A stretch of 64,000 nucleotides of DNA from Chitinophaga pinensis (GTDB taxonomy: Bacteria; Bacteroidota; Bacteroidia; Chitinophagales; UBA10324): assembly GCA_945892775.1 (NCBI GenBank), contig CAMDDP010000002.1, forward strand, positions 1 to 64,000, given 5' to 3'. The stretch's first letter is position 1; every line of letters starts with the position of its first letter. Under the pieces are notes generated by a model that was given only the letters and a program-made list of their open reading frames with translations, did no database searches and had not been told where the DNA came from. Both the position numbers and the translations under genes were made by a program. Below are positions 1 to 7,623 of this stretch, piece by piece.

Positions 1-198
1 GCATCAGGCTATCAATCATATCGCGGGTTCGAGTCAAAAGGGGTTAAGAGCGCTTATGGCTGGATATTCGGGGGATTCAGTGCTGGTTTGTATTTTGGAA
101 ATATTTATGGTTCATATAAGTCGGCTAAAGATTTCAATCACAGACATGAAAATGAATTGCTTAAAAAAGCAACTGATTTATTCAGTATTAATCTTTAA
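1..198 (+). CDS. C-terminal end of a membrane-associated protein (partial)
   Basis: Frame 1 is open from the first base to a TAA at 196-198 and gives the last 65 residues of a protein that begins upstream of the window. The tail contains the stretch YGWIFGGFSAGLYFGNIYGS followed by a charged end. It resembles the C-terminal part of Bacteroidota proteins with an LPGxGQxYxG-type membrane segment. The next gene ends with a related pattern (PWFSRYYVGGFNRA), so the two look like distant paralogs. The last 53 bases overlap the start of the next gene, which suggests translational coupling. No function is known to me. Confidence 0.6.
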   Translation, partial: ASGYQSYRGFESKGVKSAYGWIFGGFSAGLYFGNIYGSYKSAKDFNHRHENELLKKATDLFSINL

Positions 199-1000
199 TT
201 TATTTCTGGCTTTTTCAATACGGGCACAGGATATCGCCGGTGTTTTTGATTTAGCCAATAAAATGAAGCTGGAAGGAAATTATGAAGTTTCTATAAAATT
301 ATATCAGCGGGTTAGCTTTTTTGGTGATGGATATAAAAATACTGAATGCCTTATTGGAACTGCTGATTCATATTTTAATTTGAAAGATTATAATAAAGCA
401 GCTGAATTTTATGAATTTGCTTATTTCAGTACAACAAATGACAGTTTGAAAAATCTGATTGCGTTAAGCAAATCTGCAATTTTCATTTACAATAAAAAAT
501 TTCTGGAAGCGCTGCAAGAATTGTTCAGCATCGAGGCCGAAGAAGGAAATGTAGCAAAAGCTAAAAATATTTATCTGGCAACCGCATATTATGGATTGAA
601 TAGATTCAATGATTGCAAAACTGTTTTGTTTGATTTGATAAGTGACACTGTTTCAAAAACGCAATTGGATAAATTAATTAAAAGAGCTGAACGGGCGCAA
701 AGAAAAAATCCTAAAACAGCAAAGATTCTATCAATGATTATTCCAGGAATGGGACAATTTTATGCTGGTGATATAAAAAACGGAATTAATTCTTTATTAA
801 TTACAAGTGCATTTATGTATTTGATGGTTAACACATCAATACAATATTCTGTTTTCGAAGCAACCTCCGTTCTTCCATGGTTTTCACGATACTATGTTGG
901 CGGATTTAACAGAGCTCAAACAATAACCATTAACAGAGTTGAAGAACGACAGTATCAAATTTATTTACAGATTTTGAAAATTGTTGAGCAAAAAAGCTGA
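146..1000 (+). CDS. Exported/membrane TPR-like protein of Bacteroidota, unknown function
   Basis: The protein is 284 residues if translation starts at ATG 146 (ATG 152 is almost equivalent). The frame stays open to position 56, but the start at 146 puts a hydrophobic signal sequence ending in SIRAQ at the N-terminus. Residues about 30-180 are helical, with TPR-like spacing of alanines and tyrosines. The last 90 residues carry IIPGMGQFYAGD and a hydrophobic segment, a pattern seen in Bacteroidota membrane proteins of the DUF5683 type. The gene overlaps the preceding partial gene by 53 bp. Its stop codon (998-1000) abuts the stop of the convergent PLP-enzyme gene with no spacer. The role is unknown. 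Confidence 0.7.
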   Translation: MKMNCLKKQLIYSVLIFNLFLAFSIRAQDIAGVFDLANKMKLEGNYEVSIKLYQRVSFFGDGYKNTECLIGTADSYFNLKDYNKAAEFYEFAYFSTTNDSLKNLIALSKSAIFIYNKKFLEALQELFSIEAEEGNVAKAKNIYLATAYYGLNRFNDCKTVLFDLISDTVSKTQLDKLIKRAERAQRKNPKTAKILSMIIPGMGQFYAGDIKNGINSLLITSAFMYLMVNTSIQYSVFEATSVLPWFSRYYVGGFNRAQTITINRVEERQYQIYLQILKIVEQKS

Positions 1001-2245
1001 CTAGTTTTTTACAGTATTCAGTGCATTGCTAAGGTCATCAATAATATCCTCTACATTTTCAATTCCAACAGATAACCGAATTAAGCCATCTGTGATTCCA
1101 AATTTTAATCTTTCTTCTTTCGGTACGGGTAGGTGACTCATGCTTGCAGGATGTTGAATAATAGTATCTGCTGTTCCTAACGAAACTGCCAATGTGCAAA
1201 AAGAAATATTATTCATCATTGCTATTCCTGCATTTAGTCCGCCTTTCAATTCAAAACTCAGCATGCCGGTGAAATTTCTCATTTGTTTTTTTGCCAACTC
1301 ATAATCAGGGTGGGTGGTCAGGCCACAATAATTTACTTGCGAAACTTTTGAATGATTTTTTAAAAACTCTGCAATCTTCATGGCGTTGCTGCAATGGCGC
1401 TCCATTCTTAATTCTAAAGTCTTCATTCCCTGAACTAAAGTCCATGCATCAAAAGGGTTTCCGTTTGCACCTATCAGTTTTAAAACGGGAAGTATTTTTT
1501 TATTAAAAAGAGAAATGTCTTTTCCCAAAAGTACACCGCCAATGGCTGTGCCGTGCCCATTTAAATATTTTGTTGTGGAATGCAAAACGAAATCAACTCC
1601 ATATTGAAATGGTTGTTGTAAATAAGGAGTTGCAAATGTGTTGTCAACTGCACAAATACAGTTATGCTTTTTTGCTAATGAACTCAATGCTTCAATGTCA
1701 TAACAATCCATTGTTGGGTTTGATGGTGTTTCGATATATATCATTTTAATAGAAGAATCTTTTTTAAGAAAATCTTCAACCATCGAAAGGTCTTTCAATT
1801 CAACAATTACGGGAACAATATTAATTGGCTCTAAAATTTGGTGTAGCAGTGCATTTGTTCCTCCATACAAAGTTCCTTGTGTAATTACTTTTTCTCCAGG
1901 CTTTAAACAGCTGAAAAATAGAGCAGAAATAGCTCCCATACCACTACTGAAAATTTTAGAAGCCAATTCAAGTTGTTCGCCTTTTTCATTTTTTAGGTTC
2001 CAGGCTTCAAGCGCTGCAATTTTTTTCTCAGCCATTTCAACAGTCGGGTTGTGCCATCGACCATAAATAAAACCTTCCTTTTCACCATTAAAAATTTGCA
2101 TTAGTTCATTAGCATCGTCATATGCAAAAGTTGAGGTTGGATAAATGGCTTCCGTATGTGTATTAATGGCTTTATGTAAATCAACCTGTGAATGCACGCA
2201 GGTACTACCGAACCCTTTATATGTTTTTTTTGTTTTGTCTTTCAT
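1001..2245 (-). CDS. Cys/Met metabolism PLP-dependent trans-sulfuration enzyme
   Basis: This 414-residue protein belongs to the cystathionine gamma-lyase / gamma-synthase / O-acyl-homoserine sulfhydrylase family of pyridoxal-phosphate enzymes. The PLP lysine is K226 in HSTTKYLNGHG. The N-terminal substrate and PLP loop (IYPTSTFAY, YGRWHNPTV) and the motif GTLYGGTNALL are intact, and the length is typical. Methionine gamma-lyases usually carry a cysteine in the TLYGCT loop. Here it is glycine, which argues for a cystathionine gamma-lyase or a sulfhydrylase, although sequence alone does not settle the substrate. The ATG start gives the normal family N-terminus. The gene stands alone between a convergent and a divergent neighbour. 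Confidence 0.88.
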   Translation of the reverse strand: MKDKTKKTYKGFGSTCVHSQVDLHKAINTHTEAIYPTSTFAYDDANELMQIFNGEKEGFIYGRWHNPTVEMAEKKIAALEAWNLKNEKGEQLELASKIFSSGMGAISALFFSCLKPGEKVITQGTLYGGTNALLHQILEPINIVPVIVELKDLSMVEDFLKKDSSIKMIYIETPSNPTMDCYDIEALSSLAKKHNCICAVDNTFATPYLQQPFQYGVDFVLHSTTKYLNGHGTAIGGVLLGKDISLFNKKILPVLKLIGANGNPFDAWTLVQGMKTLELRMERHCSNAMKIAEFLKNHSKVSQVNYCGLTTHPDYELAKKQMRNFTGMLSFELKGGLNAGIAMMNNISFCTLAVSLGTADTIIQHPASMSHLPVPKEERLKFGITDGLIRLSVGIENVEDIIDDLSNALNTVKN

Positions 2246-2283
2246 TAACCAATTTATTAAACAAGGTGCAAATGTGCTGAATT

Positions 2284-2314
2284 TTTGTTGTTGGATTCTA
2301 AAACACTAAATTTA
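2284..2314 (+). promoter_or_regulatory. Bacteroidota-type promoter before the DinB-fold gene
   Basis: TTTTG ends at 2287 and is followed after exactly 19 bp by TAAATTTA (2307-2314). This matches the Bacteroidota consensus TTTG-N19-TAnnTTTG except for the last base. The box lies only about 10 bp before the ATG at 2325, so the transcript would have almost no leader. The call rests on pattern matching only. Confidence 0.4.
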
Positions 2315-2324
2315 CTTTAGTTAT

Positions 2325-2831
2325 ATGGCTTTGAATAAATACATACAGCTTTATACATCTTACAATGTTTGGGCTAATAAGCAATTAGGTAATGTTGCAC
2401 TTTCATTAGATGATTTTAAATTTGATGAAGAGGTTAGCAGTAGTTTTTCTTCTATAAGAAAAACATTTTTACATATTTGGGATGCGGAGTATATCTGGTT
2501 TTCGCGAATTCAAGACTTACCAATTGGAGCTATTCCGAGCAGTTTTTTTACTGGATCAAAGGAAGAATTAATAAAGCAGTTGTTAATTGCAAGTGTTGCT
2601 TTTGATAACATAGGAATTCATCAGGATATTTTAAGCTTAGAGCGTGTTTTTGACTATAAAATGTTGACAGGAAATGTAAATAGAAGTAAAATTTATGAAG
2701 CCATAATTCATTGTATGAATCATTCCACCTATCATCGTGGGCAATTAGTTACCCTGTTTCGACAAGCAGGAGTAAAAACAATTCCATCTACTGATTTTAT
2801 TGAGTTTTCGCAATTAGATAAAAAATATTAA
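2325..2831 (+). CDS. DinB-family (four-helix bundle) protein
   Basis: The 168-residue protein has the DinB/YfiT fold signature: an N-terminal NVWANKQL helix, a histidine in RKTFLHIWDAEYIW, and a paired-histidine motif NHSTYHRGQL near residue 140. In this superfamily the three histidines usually bind a divalent metal. Characterised members are thiol-dependent transferases (for example bacillithiol- or mycothiol-dependent enzymes), and many were first named as DNA-damage-inducible proteins. Nothing here identifies the substrate. It is a single gene, transcribed divergently from the PLP enzyme across an 79-bp gap that contains its likely promoter. Confidence 0.8.
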   Translation: MALNKYIQLYTSYNVWANKQLGNVALSLDDFKFDEEVSSSFSSIRKTFLHIWDAEYIWFSRIQDLPIGAIPSSFFTGSKEELIKQLLIASVAFDNIGIHQDILSLERVFDYKMLTGNVNRSKIYEAIIHCMNHSTYHRGQLVTLFRQAGVKTIPSTDFIEFSQLDKKY

Positions 2832-3191
2832 TTTTTCTTTTCTTAGTTTAACTGTTTATTTTTTATATCATAAATAATTTGTTTAAATTTGGATGTGTAT
2901 TTTTTAATAAATTTTCCACTGTTACCGCAGCTTTTAATTTCAAATACTATTTAATTTTCAAAAAATAAGAGAAAACTGAGAAATAAAAATAGGCGTTAGA
3001 GAGCACTTTGAGCAGAAAGAAAGAAGTAAAAACACGGGCTAAGCACATTAACTAATTAATAATCAGTTATATTTTCTATATAAATTGTATTTATTACTTT
3101 TAATTTCCAATAATGTTTGTAAATTAATTAGTTTTTTAAAAAAAGAGATGTAAAAATGTGCAATTGAAGTTAAACCAAATAATTTAAAATC
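2832..3191 (+). other. 360-bp intergenic region, no gene seen
   Basis: The stretch is very AT-rich and has stops in all frames at short intervals. I see no RNA gene, strong hairpin or repeat. It must hold the promoter of the GlcG/HbpS-like gene. The nearest match to a -7 box is AATGTTTG at 3112-3119, with a TTG at 3085-3087, but the 24-bp spacing is longer than usual. The length suggests a regulated promoter. Confidence 0.5.
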
Positions 3192-3611
3192 ATGAAAACG
3201 TTTACAAAAAAGACTATTACAGCTCATCTTTCCCATCAAATGATTGCTGCTGCTGTATTAAAAGCCGAAGAATTAAAATTTTCAATAGCAATATCTATTG
3301 TTGATGAAAGTGGAAATTTAAAAGCATTTTCGAGGATGGACAAGGCTCCATTAATAGCAATAGATGCATCGCGAAAAAAAGCGTTAACAGCTGTAGGTTT
3401 TGGTTTTCCTACCGGAGATGCTTGGTATAATTTTATTAAAGATGATCCAATTTTACATGAAGGAGCACACAATTTAAAAGATTTTATTTTATTAGGAGGT
3501 GGCTCTCCAATTACAATTGATGGTGAAATTGTAGGCGCAATTGGTATTAGTGGTGGCCACTATAAACAAGATGAGCAATGCATGAACGCGGCTATAAACA
3601 TAATAAGTTAG
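3192..3611 (+). CDS. GlcG/HbpS-family (DUF336) heme-binding-like protein
   Basis: This 139-residue single-domain protein has the GlcG/HbpS fold pattern: AISIVDESGNLKAFSRMD near residue 37, DASRKKALTAVGF near residue 58, and the glycine-rich end LLGGGSPI...VGAIGISGG. Family members include HbpS of Streptomyces, a heme-binding protein that senses redox stress and controls the SenS/SenR two-component system. No signal peptide is visible here, so it should be cytoplasmic. The gene stops 15 bp before a large histidine kinase gene on the same strand, which in turn overlaps a receiver gene. This order suggests the protein feeds a signal to that kinase; that is inference from context and from the HbpS precedent. 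Confidence 0.85.
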   Translation: MKTFTKKTITAHLSHQMIAAAVLKAEELKFSIAISIVDESGNLKAFSRMDKAPLIAIDASRKKALTAVGFGFPTGDAWYNFIKDDPILHEGAHNLKDFILLGGGSPITIDGEIVGAIGISGGHYKQDEQCMNAAINIIS

Positions 3612-3626
3612 TTAAAGTATTGCTTT

Positions 3627-6600
3627 ATGGCGTCTGAATTAATTAATGTATTATTTGAAATCGAAAAATTAGTAGAAAGCTTTAGCTCTTTAGATAGCTA
3701 TGAGGCACTTATAAAAAATATTAAAACCCAAATTGAAAGAGTTGCAAAAAACGATACTACAGGTCTATATTTATTTAGCAAAGAAGAAAATAAATTAAAA
3801 TTATTTTACGCCAAGGGCTTTTCGGAACAAGAAAAAAAAGAAGCCGAATTAACAGCAATGGAGCGCCACCCTGGATATGTATTTAAAACCGGAAATATTC
3901 TATGGGTAGCAGACCAAGACAAAGAACATAATAAATATTCTATAGATTCTAAAAAACAATCTCACACCCGGTCGCGGATGTATGTGCCGGTTAAACTTAA
4001 TAATTTAATTATAGGGGCTTTTGGAATTCAAAGCGAAACACCAAATGCTTTTACAGACACCCATTTGGCTGTTTTAAGGGTTTTCGCTGCTTTAGCGGGC
4101 AGTGCATATGATTCGATTCAAAACAATCTATTAATAAAAAACCAAAACACAGAAAATGAAAAACTTTCTATTTTAGCAAAAAGCACAACAAATAATGTAA
4201 TTTATACTTGCAAAGATGGAAAAATAACTTGGGTAAATACCCATTTTGAAGAAAGTACTGGGTATTTTTTAGATGAAATAATAGGTAAAACGCCTGGTAG
4301 TTTTTTAATAGGTAAAGATACTGATCCTGAAAAAACCCATGAATTAAGAACAGCTATTCTCAATAAAAAACCATGTAATACAACCATACTAAATTATAAA
4401 AAAAATGGAGAAGCTTTTATTGTATATATACAACTAAATCCAGTATTTAATGAAACAGGCGATTTAATAAATTTTGTAGCTATACAACATGATATTACTG
4501 AAGCCCAAAAACAAGAAGATGAGATAATACATAAAAATGAGCAACTAAAATTAAGAGAAGAACAATACAATAACATTGTAAATACCACAAATGATTTTAT
4601 TGTTACATTAGATGCACGCGGACAAATTAAATTTGCAAATAATAGCTGGCTTAAAAAAATGAATTACCAATTAAATGAGGTAATTGAAACAAATATATTT
4701 AACTATATACACCCAGATTCGCAAGAGCATTGCATGTTAATTTTTAATGCTATACACAATAATAAAGATGAATCTCTTTTAATTAAATACGATCTAATAA
4801 ATAAAAATAAAGTAAAAATTGAAATAGAAGGTGAAGTTATCGTAACCTATAAAGACGATGGAATTTATTCAATAAATTCCTATTTAAAAGATGTTACCGA
4901 AATTAATAAATTGAGAATTGAGAAAGAAAATAAAATTGTAGAATTAAAAGAAAGTAAAGAAAGATTAGAGAATGTACTTGGCTCACTAAGCGAATCGGTT
5001 TGGGGAGTATCATTACCAGATTACAATTTGGAATACATTAGTGAATCGGCAGTTTCCATTTATGGTTATCCACTTAAAGACTGGTATGATAATATAAATT
5101 TATGGTCAGACGCAATTCATCCTGACGATAAAGAATTTGTATTAAAAGCATCAGAAAAACTTTTTGATGTTGGACAATTTATTTCAGAATACAGAATAAT
5201 AACAGCCGATAAAAAAGAAAAATGGATTTATAGTGACACCAAAATAATAACTAACGAAAAAGGTATTCCAATTTTAATGACTGGAATAACAAAAGACATT
5301 ACATTAAAAAAAACAGCAGAGAGAGAATTATTAAACTATAAAAATGCACTTGATAGATCTGCCATTGTTAGTGTTACAGATGTAAAGGGAAATATTACTT
5401 ATGTTAATGAAAAATTTTGTGAGATATCAAAATATTCAAAAGAAGAATTACTGGGGGAAAACCATCGAAAAATCAATTCAGGATTCCACCCTCCAGAATT
5501 TTTTCAAGACATGTGGAAGACCATTATAGGAGGGAATATATGGAGTGGAGAAATACAAAACAAAGCAAAGGACGGCTCAATTTATTATGTACAAAGCTCC
5601 ATTATTCCGTTTATGAAAGATGGAAAGCCATATCAGTTTGTAGCCATTCGTTACGAATCAACTGAAAAAGTATTGGCTAAATTAGCAATAGACGATCAAA
5701 AACAATTCTATGAAACGATACTCAACAATATACCTGGTAATGTAGCCGTATTTGATATAAAAGGTAATTATATTTTCGTTAACCCAAACACAGTGAAAGA
5801 CCCAGAGTTACGTGCATGGTTAATAGGCAAAAATAATTATGACTATTGCACCTACCGTGGCTTATCGATGGACCTTGCGATTGACAGAGACAATCAATTT
5901 AAATTACTACGTGAAAATGGAAAATCAATTAGTTCCGTCGAAAAAAGACAGACTAAAGAAGGCCAAACCGCTTACACAAATAGTAATTTAATTCTGATCG
6001 AATACAATGGCGAAAAATTGATGATAGCATACGCCATAGACATCACCGAATTAAAAAATGCAGAAGCAAAAGTTTCCGAATTGAAATTGTTTTATGAAAA
6101 CATTTTAAATAATATCCCGATAGATATCGCTGTGTTTGATAAAGAGCATAGGTATTTGTTCATAAACAAAGAAGCCATTAAAAATGATGAAATAAGAACT
6201 TGGTTAATTGGCAAAGATGATTTTGACTATGCAAGGCTCAAAGGAATTGCAACAGACAGTGCCCAACTTAGAAGAAATCAATTTAATTATGTAATGAAAA
6301 CGGATTCCCGAGCATTTTGGGTAGACGAACAAGTAAACTCCTCAGGAGAAACAAAATTTAAGGAAAGGCGTTTCCATAGTTATGATAACCAAAAATTTAT
6401 TGTTGGTTATGCGGTGGATGTCACAGAGGTTAAAACTATGGCGTTAGCTTTAGAGGATAATATTGTTGAAATGACAAATTATAATACTCTACTCAAATCT
6501 CAAAATGAAGATTTGAATCGTGTAAATATGGAGCTTGATAAATTTGTTTATAGTACTTCGCATGACTTGCGCGTTCCGCTTACTTCTATTATGGGTTTAA

Positions 6601-7220
6601 TTAATTTATTTAAAATTGAAAGTGATTTAACTGTTCAGGCAGAATATCTTCTTATGATGGAAAAAAGCATTTTTAATTTGGATAATACTATTGTTGATAT
6701 ATTAAATTTTTCTCGCAATGCACGATTAGATGTAGTTTATGAGGCAATTTCAATAAAAAATTTATTGAATGAATTGCTTTCAGCTTCTCAATATATTGAT
6801 GGAAAGGACCAAATTCAAAAATTGGTTTCAATAAATGAAGAAATAGAACTTGTTACAGATAGTAAAAGGCTGAGAATGATTTTGGGCAATTTGATTGGAA
6901 ACGCAATTAAGTATAGCAAGGATGATGACCTACTTTCTTTTATAGAGATTAAGGCTGAGGTATCTGCTGAAAAAGTAGTTTTCACAATAGCAGATAATGG
7001 TATCGGCATAATTTCAACTTCATTAGATAAAATTTTTAATATTTTTTATCGGGCTACTTCCAAAGCATCAGGCTCCGGATTAGGTTTGTACATTGTTAAA
7101 GAAGCAATCAATAAATTGGATGGAACGATTACAGTGGAATCAGAAAAAAATATAGGAACATCATTTAAAGTAGAAATACCAAATAAAAAAATAACGAATG
7201 ATAGACAGGGACTCAATTAA
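3627..7220 (+). CDS. Multi-PAS/GAF sensor histidine kinase
   Basis: The protein is 1197 residues with no membrane segment, so it is a cytoplasmic sensor kinase. The order is a GAF-like domain (about 14-165), then six PAS domains starting near 183, 310, 445, 570, 691 and 820. Next come HisKA with the phospho-acceptor H979 (STSHDLRVPL) and HATPase_c with N1092 (GNAIKYS), IADNGIGI, and GSGLGLY from about 1149. The fourth PAS has the redox/aerotaxis-type NEKFCEISKYS pattern. PAS5 and PAS6 are a recent-looking duplication: both begin with ILNNIP and contain WLIGK followed by an aromatic (N/D)YDY or DFDY. There is no attached receiver; a separate receiver gene overlaps the 3' end by 23 bp. The signal is unknown, and the upstream HbpS-like protein is a candidate partner. 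Confidence 0.92.
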   Translation: MASELINVLFEIEKLVESFSSLDSYEALIKNIKTQIERVAKNDTTGLYLFSKEENKLKLFYAKGFSEQEKKEAELTAMERHPGYVFKTGNILWVADQDKEHNKYSIDSKKQSHTRSRMYVPVKLNNLIIGAFGIQSETPNAFTDTHLAVLRVFAALAGSAYDSIQNNLLIKNQNTENEKLSILAKSTTNNVIYTCKDGKITWVNTHFEESTGYFLDEIIGKTPGSFLIGKDTDPEKTHELRTAILNKKPCNTTILNYKKNGEAFIVYIQLNPVFNETGDLINFVAIQHDITEAQKQEDEIIHKNEQLKLREEQYNNIVNTTNDFIVTLDARGQIKFANNSWLKKMNYQLNEVIETNIFNYIHPDSQEHCMLIFNAIHNNKDESLLIKYDLINKNKVKIEIEGEVIVTYKDDGIYSINSYLKDVTEINKLRIEKENKIVELKESKERLENVLGSLSESVWGVSLPDYNLEYISESAVSIYGYPLKDWYDNINLWSDAIHPDDKEFVLKASEKLFDVGQFISEYRIITADKKEKWIYSDTKIITNEKGIPILMTGITKDITLKKTAERELLNYKNALDRSAIVSVTDVKGNITYVNEKFCEISKYSKEELLGENHRKINSGFHPPEFFQDMWKTIIGGNIWSGEIQNKAKDGSIYYVQSSIIPFMKDGKPYQFVAIRYESTEKVLAKLAIDDQKQFYETILNNIPGNVAVFDIKGNYIFVNPNTVKDPELRAWLIGKNNYDYCTYRGLSMDLAIDRDNQFKLLRENGKSISSVEKRQTKEGQTAYTNSNLILIEYNGEKLMIAYAIDITELKNAEAKVSELKLFYENILNNIPIDIAVFDKEHRYLFINKEAIKNDEIRTWLIGKDDFDYARLKGIATDSAQLRRNQFNYVMKTDSRAFWVDEQVNSSGETKFKERRFHSYDNQKFIVGYAVDVTEVKTMALALEDNIVEMTNYNTLLKSQNEDLNRVNMELDKFVYSTSHDLRVPLTSIMGLINLFKIESDLTVQAEYLLMMEKSIFNLDNTIVDILNFSRNARLDVVYEAISIKNLLNELLSASQYIDGKDQIQKLVSINEEIELVTDSKRLRMILGNLIGNAIKYSKDDDLLSFIEIKAEVSAEKVVFTIADNGIGIISTSLDKIFNIFYRATSKASGSGLGLYIVKEAINKLDGTITVESEKNIGTSFKVEIPNKKITNDRQGLN

Positions 7221-7611
7221 TGAAGTTGTTGTAATTGATGACAATAGTATTGATTTGATTATCAATTCAAAGGTTGTTCAGCTTGTTAATGTTGGAAAAA
7301 CAATATTTAAAAATGATTCGGCTGAAGATGTGTTAATTAATTTGAATGAAAGAATAATAGGTGGGCTTAAAGCTCCCGATTTAATTTTATTAGATATTAT
7401 GATGCCACTTGTTACAGGGCTTGATTTTTTGGATCAAATTGATAAAATGCCGGCTGAATTTATTGAGGGATTAAAAATAGTTATGGTTACTTCTTCACTT
7501 GATCCGGGAGACTATAGTTTAGCTATGAGCCATAAAAATGTAATTGCCTTTTTAGGAAAACCATTGACACCTCAAAAATTAGAGTCAGTTTTTTTAGATG
7601 ATTTTGGTTAA
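7198..7611 (+). CDS. Single-domain response regulator (CheY/Spo0F-like receiver)
   Basis: All receiver landmarks are present in this 137-residue protein: the acidic pair D14/D15 (VIDDN), phospho-acceptor D66 (LLDIMMP), the S99/S100 switch position and K121 (GKPLTP). There is no DNA-binding or enzymatic output domain, so it acts as a phosphoryl relay or by protein contact. The gene begins 23 bp inside the kinase gene, which points to translational coupling and marks the kinase as its partner. Its stop lies 12 bp from the end of the convergent beta-mannosidase gene. Confidence 0.92.
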   Translation: MIDRDSINEVVVIDDNSIDLIINSKVVQLVNVGKTIFKNDSAEDVLINLNERIIGGLKAPDLILLDIMMPLVTGLDFLDQIDKMPAEFIEGLKIVMVTSSLDPGDYSLAMSHKNVIAFLGKPLTPQKLESVFLDDFG

Positions 7612-7623
7612 TTCTTTTATTGC

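Noticed and set aside
1001-2245. Methionine gamma-lyase assignment
   Set aside because: The cysteine expected in the TLYGCT loop is glycine here, so the broader family name is safer.
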